Source: Hyphomicrobium sp. NDB2Meth4 (GTDB taxonomy: Bacteria; Pseudomonadota; Alphaproteobacteria; Rhizobiales; Hyphomicrobiaceae). From it: a DNA stretch of 64,000 nt. The notes beneath the pieces were generated by a model, which did not search any database, had not been told where the DNA came from, and worked only from the letters and a program-made list of their open reading frames with translations. The stretch spans positions 1,168,501-1,232,500 of the forward strand of contig NZ_FPEJ01000001.1 of assembly GCF_900117445.1 (NCBI RefSeq). The letters run 5' to 3'. This document shows positions 38,795 through 47,014 of this stretch, in pieces. The position numbers were made by a program, and so were the translations under genes. Position 1 is the stretch's first letter. Each line of letters begins with the position of its first letter.

Positions 38795-39661
38795 ATGACG
38801 GTCATTGCCGAACGCGCGCGCGCCAAGGTCAATCTTACGCTGCGCATTCATGGTCGCCGTGCGGACGGTTATCATCTCCTCGAAAGTCTGATCGTCTTCG
38901 CCGACGTCGGCGACAAAGTGGTGTTTCGCCCCGGCGCCACACCGTCAGTCACGGTGTCAGGCCCCTACGTCGGCGCCATCACCGGCCGCAATCTCGTCGA
39001 TACGACGCTGGAGCGCCTCGCAGCAGCCGATCCCGGCCTGACCTTGGGCGCCGTCGAGATCGAGAAAGCTCTCCCCATCGCAGCTGGGATTGGCGGCGGT
39101 TCGGCCGATGCGGCGGCTGTGCTGCGCGCCGTGCGCAGCGTCAACCCGCAAAGCAAGATCGACTGGCACGCCATCGCGGCTTCGCTCGGCGCCGATGTTC
39201 CCGTATGCCTTGCCGACTGCTCCGCGCTCGTATGGGGCGTCGGTGAGCACATTGAGCCATTGCCCGCGCTCGCCAGCCTCGATGCCGTGCTCGTCTGCCC
39301 GATGGCAGCAGCGCCGCTGGAAAAAACGCGCACGGTGTTCCGGCAACTCGCCACGCAGCCGCTCGAGCACGCCAACCCGCCGGTCATCCCGCCTGAAATG
39401 TCGGACGCCGACGCGCTCATCGCGCACATGCGCGGGATCGGCAATGATCTGCGCAACGCCGCGCACGCCATCATGGAGCAGAGCGCCTGGGCCGAAGCGG
39501 CGCTCGCCGCAAAGCCGGGCTGCCAGTACGTCAGCCTGTCGGGTGCGGGACCGACGTCCTACGGCATCTTCACCGATGCCGGTGCCGCGGCCGACGCAGC
39601 CGACAGCCTCAAGGCTCACCATCCCGAGTGGTGGATCACCGCCACCACTCTCGGCAACTAA
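38795..39661 (+). CDS. ispE: 4-diphosphocytidyl-2-C-methyl-D-erythritol kinase
   Basis: A 288-residue GHMP kinase of the MEP pathway that phosphorylates CDP-methylerythritol. ERARAKVNLTLRIHGRRADGYH is the standard N-terminus (substrate-binding Lys-Asn); the ATP motif is PIAAGIGGGSADAAAVL; the C-terminal GHMP motif is VSLSGAGPTSYGIF. ATG 38795 begins MTVIAERARAKVN. Downstream is a convergent small exported gene. Confidence 0.95.
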   Translation: MTVIAERARAKVNLTLRIHGRRADGYHLLESLIVFADVGDKVVFRPGATPSVTVSGPYVGAITGRNLVDTTLERLAAADPGLTLGAVEIEKALPIAAGIGGGSADAAAVLRAVRSVNPQSKIDWHAIAASLGADVPVCLADCSALVWGVGEHIEPLPALASLDAVLVCPMAAAPLEKTRTVFRQLATQPLEHANPPVIPPEMSDADALIAHMRGIGNDLRNAAHAIMEQSAWAEAALAAKPGCQYVSLSGAGPTSYGIFTDAGAAADAADSLKAHHPEWWITATTLGN

Positions 39662-39687
39662 CCTCGCCCGCTTGAGCCTCAGCCAAC

Positions 39688-40179
39688 TTAACAGAAAAAA
39701 CAATTGCGGCAGGCGGTGGCGGCCTGCTCGATCTGGCCGCTCATGATCTTGGTATACTCGGCCAGCTTAGGCTTGAAGCGCTCGCAGACGTTCTTCTTGG
39801 CCTCCGCCTCGCCGTGCAGCGTTTGCCACTGCTTCAGGTATTCGCTCTTCTTGGTCCGGAACTTGGCGAACACCTTTTTCAGCGATGCCGGCTCGACGCA
39901 CGAGGCAACCGCAACCCACGCACGCCGCTGCAGATTGAGCTTCGTCCCGCAGAATTCCTGCAGCGCATCGACGGTCGCGTACTCGTCGACCAGCTTCCAA
40001 AGGTTCGTTTGCTCGGCTTTGCTCATGTCCGCGATGCCGAGCTTCACCAGCACGATGCCCGGTTGCTCCGCGGCCGCCGACTGAGCGGCAGCACCCGCCA
40101 CGGCCACCAGGCACAATGCCCCAAGGATATAGCCGGCCATGCCGGCCTTACGTCCGATCGTCTGCTTAAGCGAACCCAC
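39688..40179 (-). CDS. Exported Cys-containing protein of unknown function
   Basis: A 163-residue protein with a signal peptide (GYILGALCLVAVAGAAAQ) and a helical, charged mature part with several Cys, including FCGTKL, KNVCERF and the C-terminal ACRNCFFC. The last resembles a metal- or disulfide-type knot. No family recognised. The start is GTG at 40179 with GGGGA upstream; an internal ATG 13 codons later is possible. It lies between convergent ispE and the polyprenyl synthase gene. Confidence 0.65.
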   Translation of the reverse strand: MGSLKQTIGRKAGMAGYILGALCLVAVAGAAAQSAAAEQPGIVLVKLGIADMSKAEQTNLWKLVDEYATVDALQEFCGTKLNLQRRAWVAVASCVEPASLKKVFAKFRTKKSEYLKQWQTLHGEAEAKKNVCERFKPKLAEYTKIMSGQIEQAATACRNCFFC

Positions 40180-40266
40180 CGGCGTTCCCCGATCCTGATG
40201 CGAAGCGCCGAATCCTAGGATGGAGCCCTGCGGCCGGCAATAAGAGCGTATAAGCCGCCCACGTTT

Positions 40267-41283
40267 TCAGTGCGAGCGATGCACGCAGAACTCGATGACG
40301 TCCAGCATTGCGGCCTTTTCGGGCCGGTCCGGGAAAATCGCCAGGGCATCATGCGCCACGGCACCGAACGAGCGCGCCCGCTCCATCGTCGCTTCGATGG
40401 CCTTGTGCTGTTTCATCAAGGACACAGCCCGTTCCAGGTCACCATCCTGGATATCGCCCTCGGCAATCGTCCGCGTCCAGAACCGCCGCTCCTCCTCCGA
40501 GCCGCGCCGGAACGATAGGATCACCGGCAGCGTGATCTTGCCCTCGCGGAAATCATCGCCCACCGCCTTGCCGAGGTTCGAGCTGTCGCCGGAATAATCG
40601 AGCGCATCGTCGACCAGCTGGAACGCGAGACCCAGGTTGCGCCCATAAGCCTTGAGGGCCGTCTGTTCGGCCGCCGGACGATTGGAGATCGCCGCCCCGA
40701 CTTCTGCCGCCGCTGAGAAAAGCGCCGCTGTCTTGGCGTTGATGATGGCGAGATACTCGTCCTCGGTCGTCGCCGTGTTGTTGGCGGCGGCCAACTGCAT
40801 CACTTCGCCTTCGGCGATGACGGCGGCCGCGTTCGAAAGGATCTTCAGCACCGGCAGCGAGCCGACATCCACCAGCATGCGGAACGCTTGGCCCAGCAGG
40901 AAATCGCCCACCAGCACGCTCGCCTGGTTGCCCCACAGGATGCGCGCCGTCTGCTTGCCGCGGCGCAGGCCGCTTTCATCGACCACGTCGTCGTGCAGCA
41001 GCGTCGCGGTGTGCATGAACTCGATCGCGCTGGCGACGCGAATATGCCCCTGCCCCGGATAGTCGCAAAGCTTGGCCGACGCGAGCGCCAGCATCGGCCG
41101 CAGGCGCTTGCCACCAGAATCGATCAGGTGATGTGCCAGCTCCGGAATGAGCTCGACATCCGACACGGCCTTGTCGAGGATGATGCGGTTGATCGCCTCC
41201 ATGTCCGCCGAAACGAGGTCGAGCAGCGGCTGCAACCCATTGGGGCCATTCCGGGCGGAGTCGAGGGGGATGATCTGGGCCAA
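40267..41283 (-). CDS. Long-chain polyprenyl diphosphate synthase (octa-/decaprenyl type)
   Basis: A 338-residue trans-prenyltransferase that makes the ubiquinone side chain. The first aspartate-rich motif is LLHDDVVDESGLRRG; the second is FQLVDDALDYSGDSS. GGKRLRPMLALASAKLC binds IPP. The first motif lacks the two-residue insert seen in the IspA-type enzyme at 1919, as expected for long-chain synthases. The start is TTG at 41283, since no ATG lies near. The side-chain length (8 to 10 isoprene units) cannot be told by eye. Confidence 0.92.
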   Translation of the reverse strand: MAQIIPLDSARNGPNGLQPLLDLVSADMEAINRIILDKAVSDVELIPELAHHLIDSGGKRLRPMLALASAKLCDYPGQGHIRVASAIEFMHTATLLHDDVVDESGLRRGKQTARILWGNQASVLVGDFLLGQAFRMLVDVGSLPVLKILSNAAAVIAEGEVMQLAAANNTATTEDEYLAIINAKTAALFSAAAEVGAAISNRPAAEQTALKAYGRNLGLAFQLVDDALDYSGDSSNLGKAVGDDFREGKITLPVILSFRRGSEEERRFWTRTIAEGDIQDGDLERAVSLMKQHKAIEATMERARSFGAVAHDALAIFPDRPEKAAMLDVIEFCVHRSH

Positions 41284-41389
41284 AGGCGGGATTCCGGGTT
41301 CTCGTTTGTTGCTGTTGGTATAGCCCCGCTATCGGCCCCCGTACTATCAAACTTTGCCGCAGCCGGTCCAGAGCGGCTACTGTAGGCCC

Positions 41390-41614
41390 ATGCGCGACCT
41401 CGTAACCACTAACGATCCGGTCTTGTTGAGCTTTCTCCGTGCCTTGCTGGAGGATGCGGGGATCGAGACGGCCTTGTTCGATGGCAACATGAGCACCGTG
41501 CAGGGCTCGCTCGGCGCCGTGATGCAGCGGATCGCCGTGCCTGATGATCGCTGGGATGCCGCCCGCCGGCTCCTTCTCGATGCCGACCTCGGCCAGTGGA
41601 TGGTCGAGCCATGA
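41390..41614 (+). CDS. DUF2007 domain protein
   Basis: A 74-residue protein of the DUF2007 (putative signal-transducing) family: VLLSFLRALLEDAGIETALFD and IAVPDDRWDAARRLLLDADLG. It probably binds a small ligand or partner through a ferredoxin-like fold, but its role is unknown. ATG 41390. Its TGA overlaps the ATG of the next small gene, and it is followed by a TrmN6-like methyltransferase, the usual alphaproteobacterial order. Confidence 0.82.
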   Translation: MRDLVTTNDPVLLSFLRALLEDAGIETALFDGNMSTVQGSLGAVMQRIAVPDDRWDAARRLLLDADLGQWMVEP

Positions 41615-41760
41615 CGGATGCTCCGGTACCTAAGCCGATGGGGCGTGCACTGCGCGTTGTATTGTGGATGGTTCTGCTTGCCATCGCCGCTGCAGGACTG
41701 GCGCAATGCTCATTTGTCGCCCTCTGCGTCGTAGGTGCGGCGAAAGGCACTCCCTGCTGA
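41611..41760 (+). CDS. Tiny membrane protein coupled to the DUF2007 gene
   Basis: A 49-residue open frame with one membrane helix (VVLWMVLLAIAAAGLAQCS) and two further Cys near the end. Its ATG overlaps the DUF2007 stop (ATGA), indicating translational coupling. It ends 16 bases before the methyltransferase start. No family recognised, but the position, start overlap and hydrophobic core support a real gene. Confidence 0.6.
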   Translation: MTDAPVPKPMGRALRVVLWMVLLAIAAAGLAQCSFVALCVVGAAKGTPC

Positions 41761-41776
41761 GTCCGGGCCATCCGCT

Positions 41777-42580
41777 ATGACAGTTCCGCCAACCATTTCA
41801 CGCGATTGCTCAGCCGTTACTGACGATGCATTCCTCGGCGGCGCGCTGCAGATCCTGCAGCAGCGTTCCGGCTATCGCGCCGGGCTCGACGCCGTGATGC
41901 TCGCCGCGACTGTCGCCGCTACAGTCGATCGCCCGCAACGCGTGCTCGACCTCGGCGCCGGCGTCGGCACCGCGGGGCTATGCGTCGCCCGACGTATCGA
42001 AACCGCCGAAGTCGTGCTGCTGGAACGCGACCCGCAACTGGCAGCGCTCGCCGCAGAGAACGTCCGCCGCAACGACCTTTCAGATCGCGTCCGCGTCGTC
42101 ACCCTCTCGGTTGGCGCATCGGCCACCGAGGTGCGCGCCGCGGGGCTGATCGAGGAAAGCTTCACCCACGTTATCGCCAACCCGCCCTATCACAACACCG
42201 CCTCCGGCACGCTCGCGCCCGACGCGACCAAAGCCGCGGCGCATGCCATGCCCGATGATGAGCTGGATAGCTGGGCACGCTTCATGGCGCGCATGGCGGC
42301 ACCGCGTGGGCTCGCCACCATCGTGCACAAGGCAGATGCGATGCTGCGTGTGCTCGCCGCTCTCGATCCGCGTTTCGGCGGCATCAAGATCATGCCCCTC
42401 TATCCCCGCCCCGGTGACAACGCGCATCGTGTCATCGTCGAGGGCATGAAGGGCAGCCGTGCACCATTGCAGCTTCTCTCGGGCCTTGTGCTCCACAGCG
42501 GTGGAAACGATTTCACCCCCGCCGTGCAGGCCGTTCTGCGCGCTGGAGCAAGCCTGCCGCTGCCTGGGGCGCGCCGCTGA
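41777..42580 (+). CDS. TrmN6-like N6-adenine methyltransferase
   Basis: A 267-residue class I methyltransferase. SAM motif I is VLDLGAGVGTAGLCVARR; the catalytic N6-adenine motif is NPPYHNT. The N-terminal GGALQILQQRSGYRAGLDAVMLAA is as in the tRNA1(Val) adenine-37 methyltransferase group (COG4123). Probable substrate is tRNA, by family. The ATG at 41777 begins MTVPPTISRD. It is in a run with the DUF2007 gene and the tiny membrane gene. Confidence 0.88.
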   Translation: MTVPPTISRDCSAVTDDAFLGGALQILQQRSGYRAGLDAVMLAATVAATVDRPQRVLDLGAGVGTAGLCVARRIETAEVVLLERDPQLAALAAENVRRNDLSDRVRVVTLSVGASATEVRAAGLIEESFTHVIANPPYHNTASGTLAPDATKAAAHAMPDDELDSWARFMARMAAPRGLATIVHKADAMLRVLAALDPRFGGIKIMPLYPRPGDNAHRVIVEGMKGSRAPLQLLSGLVLHSGGNDFTPAVQAVLRAGASLPLPGARR

Positions 42581-42675
42581 CGGCCCAGCCGCAACGGGGC
42601 TCTAGCGTGCGCAGAGCCAATGCCCTAAAACCGGCGCCTCACCCAACGATCAGGTCTTCGCGAGGCTCATAGCGC

Positions 42676-43518
42676 ATGTGGTTCTTCGGCCAGGGTCCAG
42701 TTGTCCCCGTGCTGCGTTTCTCCGGTCCGATCGGAATGTCGACGCCGCTGCGTCCCGGCCTCTCCCTCGGCCATGCGGCGAGCGCGATAGAGAAGGCGTT
42801 CGAAGCCTCGAAGACGCCTGCCGTCGCCATCGTCATCAACTCGCCGGGCGGCTCTGCCGTGCAGTCGAGCCTGATCTTCCATCGCGTCCGCCAGCTCGCC
42901 GAAGAGAACAAAAAGAAGGTCTACGTCTTCTGCGAGGACGTCGCGGCATCGGGCGGATACTACCTTGCGGTCGCGGGCGATGAGATCTACGCCGACGCGT
43001 CCTCCATCGTCGGCTCCATCGGCGTCATCTTCTCTGGCTTCGGTTTCGACAAGGCCATCGAGAAGCTCGGCATCGAGCGCCGCGTCTACACCGCCGGTAC
43101 GGCCAAGGATTCGCTTGATCCGTTCCGTCCCGAGCGCCCCGAAGACGTCGAGCGCATCAAGGCCGTGCAGCGCGACGTGCACGACGTCTTCATCGGTGTG
43201 GTCAAGGAGCGCCGCGCCGGCCGCCTCGCCGCCGCCGACAATGAGCTGTTCACCGGCGCCTTCTGGTCTGCCCCGAAGGCTCTCGAATACGGCCTCATCG
43301 ACGGCATCTCGGACGTGCGCACAAAAATGCGCGAGCTGTTCGGCGAAAAGGTGCGCCTGAAGGTCGTTCCCCTTGAAAAGGGTGGGCTTTTGAGCCGCTT
43401 GCGCCGTTCGCCGTCGGCCGCGGGTTACGAGGAATTAACGAGGCCGCGTCTTGCCTTTGCCGAGGACTTGATATCCGCTGTCGAAGCCCGGGCCCTCTGG
43501 TCTAGGTTCGGGTTGTAA
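42676..43518 (+). CDS. S49-family serine peptidase (SppA-like)
   Basis: A 280-residue signal-peptide-peptidase-like protein. The catalytic Ser is residue 92 (EDVAASGGYYLA) and the general-base Lys is residue 144 (GTAKDSLDPF). Supporting motifs are VAIVINSPGGSAVQSSLI and SIVGSIGVIF. No clear N-terminal membrane helix is present, which is usual for the short alphaproteobacterial form. A short downstream gene follows, then the accessory block that separates it from glyQ. Confidence 0.9.
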   Translation: MWFFGQGPVVPVLRFSGPIGMSTPLRPGLSLGHAASAIEKAFEASKTPAVAIVINSPGGSAVQSSLIFHRVRQLAEENKKKVYVFCEDVAASGGYYLAVAGDEIYADASSIVGSIGVIFSGFGFDKAIEKLGIERRVYTAGTAKDSLDPFRPERPEDVERIKAVQRDVHDVFIGVVKERRAGRLAAADNELFTGAFWSAPKALEYGLIDGISDVRTKMRELFGEKVRLKVVPLEKGGLLSRLRRSPSAAGYEELTRPRLAFAEDLISAVEARALWSRFGL

Positions 43519-43570
43519 CCTGCGCTGCCGTCTAGAGGGCCGGCGCGCGTTGCATGAGGGAGTGTCACCG

Positions 43571-43789
43571 ATGCCCCAGCTCGTCGCCGCCTTGCTCATT
43601 GGCGCTGGCATTTCTGCTGGCTTCAAATGGATCGCGCGTGAGATGGCGCGTGCGGCCGATGTAGCACGCGAAACTCAGGAGCAGATGGCGCGCGGTCCCG
43701 AGCTGAACACGGTGCCGAAAGACCTAGGCAAGCTCGAGTGGGACCCCGAGGCCGGCGTTTATCGGCCCGCTCGTCACCGCAGCGCGTAA
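43571..43789 (+). CDS. Small hydrophobic-N-terminus protein downstream of the S49 peptidase
   Basis: A 72-residue protein with an N-terminal hydrophobic segment (LVAALLIGAGISAGFKWIA) and a charged tail (LGKLEWDPEAGVYRP). The ATG at 43571 follows GAGGGAG. It is a conserved-looking small gene next to S49 peptidases of this group, but no function is known. Likely co-transcribed with the peptidase, 52 bases away. Confidence 0.65.
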   Translation: MPQLVAALLIGAGISAGFKWIAREMARAADVARETQEQMARGPELNTVPKDLGKLEWDPEAGVYRPARHRSA

Positions 43790-43872
43790 AGGTTCAGCCC
43801 TTGATAAGGCTCAAGGCTTATCAGAGTGGGCAGCCTATCATCGTCACGACTGATCCCACGTAGAGGAAGCCC

Positions 43873-44076
43873 ATGGCCGCCGACCCCGAACTGCTTGCCG
43901 AGCTCGACAATGCAATTGCTGTCCTGCGCGACAACCTGCGCGAGCTGGTCGAGCAGGCCGCGGCTTATTCCGGCGCTGCCGACGAAAGCCGCACCGCCGA
44001 TCGCATCGCCGATCAGCAGGCCAAGCTCGACTCTTTGCTCGCCGAGCGCGAGCAGCTCCTCAAAGCCAACAAGTAA
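43873..44076 (+). CDS. Small coiled-coil protein
   Basis: A 67-residue acidic protein, almost wholly helical (ELLAELDNAIAVLRDNLREL, QQAKLDSLLAEREQLLKAN). Heptad spacing suggests a short coiled coil. ATG 43873 follows GAGGAAG. No family recognised. It marks the beginning of the block inserted between the S49 peptidase region and glyQ. Confidence 0.6.
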   Translation: MAADPELLAELDNAIAVLRDNLRELVEQAAAYSGAADESRTADRIADQQAKLDSLLAEREQLLKANK

Positions 44077-44180
44077 GCCAAAAATCAGCGCGGCTTGAGA
44101 GTTTTGATCCGCGGGCTCGTCCCGAGGATCACGCCCCTGCCTGTCAGCGGCAAGATCGCGCCCGCGGGCGCTGCACGCTG

Positions 44181-44756
44181 CTACGCGCGCGGATCGTCCG
44201 CCGCGTTCGGTTCGCTGAAGCGCAGCCGGTTGCCGAACGGATCGGCCACCTGCATCACCTTGGCATCCCACGCCGCGTCCTCGAGCCCCGGCCGGTAGTA
44301 CCGGTATTTCTTGTCGGTCAGCTCGCGGTGGTAATCGGCGATCCCGCGCATCCACACGAACACGGTCGAGCCGGGGCTGGCATCGCCGTGATGCTCCGAC
44401 AAATGCAGCTTGATGTCCGCGCGCGAGACTTGCGCATAAAGCGGAAAGTCGTCGCCGAAGCGATGCTCCCAATCGATCGTGAAACCGAGAAAGCCGACGT
44501 AGAACTCCTTCGCCTTCTCGACATCGAAAATGCGCAGGATGGGGATGGCGTCGGCGAAGCGAACTGCGCTCTTCTCCGGCTGTGTCGCCGCGCTCTGCTC
44601 TGCCTCGATCCGCGCCGCGAGCACGTTCCAGTTCTCCGCGCCGAATTGCTTGGCGACGATTTCCAGACACTCACTGTGCGAGAGCGTGACCTGCTTGTCG
44701 CCGAGGGCATTGCGCAGCGCGCGTGCCATGGCTTTGGCGTCAGGGATTTGACCCAT
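44181..44756 (-). CDS. Glyoxalase/bleomycin-resistance (VOC) domain protein
   Basis: A 191-residue protein. The first 60 residues are a helical domain often fused to such proteins (AMARALRNALGDKQVTLSHS, FGAENWNVLAARIE). A VOC domain follows with AIPILRIFDVEKAKEFYVGFLGFTIDWEH and a last strand VADPFGNRLRFSEP, the usual metal-ligand region. Some relatives give bleomycin resistance, but catalysis is not provable here. ATG 44756 has AGAGGA upstream; ATG 44771 is five codons earlier. Confidence 0.82.
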   Translation of the reverse strand: MGQIPDAKAMARALRNALGDKQVTLSHSECLEIVAKQFGAENWNVLAARIEAEQSAATQPEKSAVRFADAIPILRIFDVEKAKEFYVGFLGFTIDWEHRFGDDFPLYAQVSRADIKLHLSEHHGDASPGSTVFVWMRGIADYHRELTDKKYRYYRPGLEDAAWDAKVMQVADPFGNRLRFSEPNAADDPRA

Positions 44757-44955
44757 GTGATCCTCTAGCATTGCGGCGAACGAGATAGATCAGCGCTTGC
44801 ATTGCCGACCCGTTCGCCGTCTGGCTGAAGGATCAACGCATCGTGTGATGCACTTCACCATACCCTTTCGGGCGCAAGCGGCAGGCGGCATCGGCCTCCG
44901 TGCAGCTTGCTGTAGCCTGCTGGCCCCGTCAACACGCGACCATCATCGATAGCTT

Positions 44956-44979
44956 CCCCTCCCCCTTGCGGGGGAGGGG
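44956..44979. repeat. Perfect GC hairpin
   Basis: A 10-bp perfect stem, CCCCTCCCCC / GGGGGAGGGG, with a TTGC loop lies 15 bases past the stop of the MBL-fold gene (minus strand). It has no T-run, and a similar, longer palindrome lies after glyS. Confidence 0.7.
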
Positions 44980-44993
44980 CAGAGTGGGGGTAT

Positions 44994-46019
44994 TCAGCCC
45001 GCGGACGGCTGGCTGAGCTGATACGTGTGCGCAAGCCATCGATACCCGCCCTCCGGTCTGCGCTCGACGTATCCCAGCGACGGAAACGGCATGTGATAGC
45101 CCTGCACCGGAATTCGCTCCGTGGCGGCCAAGTCGTAGATCCGTTTGCGTGTCGCGGCGCCCTGTTCTTTGTCTGAATCAAACATGCAATGCCAATCGGG
45201 TCGCGCCAGCGAGGCCACCTGATGATGCGCGCAGTCGCCCCAGAAGAGCATGTTCTTGCCGTCGCTCTCGATCATGAACGCCAGATGCCCAGGCGTGTGT
45301 CCCGGAGCAGCCATCGACCGGATGCCACCGACGACGTCGTCCCCCGGTTTGATGAAGGTGACGCGGTCTCTCACCGGCACGACATTGGTGCGGAACACCC
45401 CCGCCATCAGCTTCGCCATGTCGCTGGTGTGTGCACTCTCGTTCGTCCAGAAGTCGTACTCGGTTCCCGCGATCACATAGCGCGCATTCGGGAACAACGG
45501 CTTGACGCCTTCCATGATGCCGCCGACGTGATCGATATGACCGTGCGAAAGCACCACGACGTCGATCTGCTCCGGCGTGAAACCGGCAGGCGCCAGTTGC
45601 GCCGCTAGCCAGCCGCCGTCAGGGCGCTTCACGAAGCCGTTCGCGCCATTGCCGGTGTCGAAGATCACCAACTCCTTTCCGGTATTGACGACCATCGGCG
45701 TAAAGCCCGGCTGGTACGTCTTCGGCGGTAACAGGTTCTCGATCATCAACCGTTGCACATCGGCTTCCGCAGCGTTCTCGCCGATGATCGGAAACGGGCC
45801 GTCGATGAAGGCATCGGAATCGGGCAGCATCGTCAGCTCGAACGCGCCCAGCCTGAAGCGTGCAAAGCTGGACTTGGGGAGACCAAGCTTCGGTCCAGCC
45901 GCCAGCGCTTCACCCGGCAACAAAGCACGCGCCAGCGGCGCCGCGGCGAGCCCCGCGGCCGCGCCAAGGAGCCCGCGTCGCGTAACGCGTCCCCGGGCAA
46001 ATTCGCCATTTTCGTCCAT
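44994..46019 (-). CDS. Tat-exported MBL-fold metallo-hydrolase
   Basis: A 341-residue protein. A twin-arginine signal is present (TRRGLLGAAAGLAAAPLARAL). The metallo-beta-lactamase domain has VVLSHGHIDHVGGIMEG as the binuclear metal motif and later MAAPGHTPGHLAFM and FWGDCAHHQ. Related periplasmic enzymes include quorum-quenching lactonases and alkylsulfatase-like hydrolases, so the substrate is open. ATG 46019 (MDENGEFARG) is chosen; the frame extends upstream but overlaps the divergent AraC gene. It is probably a target of that regulator. Confidence 0.85.
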   Translation of the reverse strand: MDENGEFARGRVTRRGLLGAAAGLAAAPLARALLPGEALAAGPKLGLPKSSFARFRLGAFELTMLPDSDAFIDGPFPIIGENAAEADVQRLMIENLLPPKTYQPGFTPMVVNTGKELVIFDTGNGANGFVKRPDGGWLAAQLAPAGFTPEQIDVVVLSHGHIDHVGGIMEGVKPLFPNARYVIAGTEYDFWTNESAHTSDMAKLMAGVFRTNVVPVRDRVTFIKPGDDVVGGIRSMAAPGHTPGHLAFMIESDGKNMLFWGDCAHHQVASLARPDWHCMFDSDKEQGAATRKRIYDLAATERIPVQGYHMPFPSLGYVERRPEGGYRWLAHTYQLSQPSAG

Positions 46020-46076
46020 TGCCACTTTGTCTGTCCTCTGCAACCTTCCTGCGTCTGGTTGTGGTGAGGATAGAAA

Positions 46077-46847
46077 ATGACAGCGCCCCGGCGCTTGAAC
46101 GAACGTGCTGCCGAGCGCACCCGCGGTTCGTTGTGGCATGTCGATGCCGGCTGGTCCGTTTTCGCCGGTCCCCTGGCGCACAACGCGCCGCACGCCCACA
46201 GCACCGCCGTCTATCTTGCCGGCCTCTACGACACCTTCCGTCTGCGCATAGGCAATGGCGCCTGGCACACCTGCCGCGCGGCCGTCATCCGCGCCGGGAC
46301 GACGTACGAGTTCGACGTCAGCGGCGCCCCGCTTGGTGTCCTCTATCTCGAACCGAGCATGGGCCGCGCCGAAGTCTTCGCTCCGCTGATGCGCAACGCC
46401 GAAGAGGTGGACGGGGCGCTTGTCGGGTCAGGCGACGTGGCGCTCATGCGAAACCTCTTTGAGCAGCGGCCCGCATCCGGTGAGCTTCACGACATGACTG
46501 CCGACGCGCTCGCTTTCGCGCGCAGCAGCGCGAGGCGCGCGCTCGACCCGCGCATCTCGCACGCGATCGGGCTGCTTCAGAGCGATCATTCAGAACTGGT
46601 CTCGGCTGAGCAACTGGCGCGCACGGCCGGCCTTTCCATCTCGCGCTTCCAGCACCTCTTCACCGCTGAGGTTGGCGTGCCCTTCCGCCGCTACCGCGGC
46701 TGGCAGCGTCTGCGCACGGCGATCCGCGACGCCGCTGCCGGCTCCAGCCTCACTCAAGCCGCGCACGCTGCCGGATTTGCCGACCAGGCGCACTTCTCCC
46801 GCGCCTTCCGCACGGCCTTCGGTGCCCCGCCCTCGCGCGGTCTCTGA
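46077..46847 (+). CDS. AraC-family transcriptional regulator
   Basis: A 256-residue regulator. The N-terminal part is a cupin-like sensor (WHVDAGWSVFAGPLAHNAPHAHST). The C-terminal AraC DNA-binding domain has two helix-turn-helix units: SAEQLARTAGLSISRFQHLF and LTQAAHAAGFADQAHFSRAFR, with AFGAPPSR at the end. It is divergent from the MBL hydrolase, with 57 bases between starts, so control of that gene is likely. The ligand is unknown. Confidence 0.9.
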   Translation: MTAPRRLNERAAERTRGSLWHVDAGWSVFAGPLAHNAPHAHSTAVYLAGLYDTFRLRIGNGAWHTCRAAVIRAGTTYEFDVSGAPLGVLYLEPSMGRAEVFAPLMRNAEEVDGALVGSGDVALMRNLFEQRPASGELHDMTADALAFARSSARRALDPRISHAIGLLQSDHSELVSAEQLARTAGLSISRFQHLFTAEVGVPFRRYRGWQRLRTAIRDAAAGSSLTQAAHAAGFADQAHFSRAFRTAFGAPPSRGL

Positions 46848-46919
46848 TGTGGATAACCTGTGTGTATCCTGGTGGTAACACCAAGCGATACTCTGTGCTG
46901 AACGGTGGTCAATCGCCGC

Positions 46920-46944
46920 GAATCACTTTTTAACGAATCGTTAA
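46920..46944. promoter_or_regulatory. CtrA box with embedded and adjacent GANTC, upstream of the autotransporter
   Basis: TTAACGAATCGTTAA at 46930-46944 is an exact TTAA-N7-TTAA, the consensus for the alphaproteobacterial cell-cycle regulator CtrA. It is also a 15-base palindrome, and its centre contains GAATC, a CcrM site; a second GAATC is at 46920. It lies 70 bases before the ATG at 47015. Binding is inferred. Confidence 0.6.
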
Positions 46945-47014
46945 TTACTGGGTTCGTCCGGCTGACGTGCGTCGGGTTCTCATTTGCTTTCCATACTCAT
47001 CCATTGAGGAACCG

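Noticed and set aside
43802-43823. Hairpin TGATAAG/CTTATCA after the small gene at 43571
   Set aside because: Seven pairs only, no T-run, and no relation to the repeat families; too weak to list.
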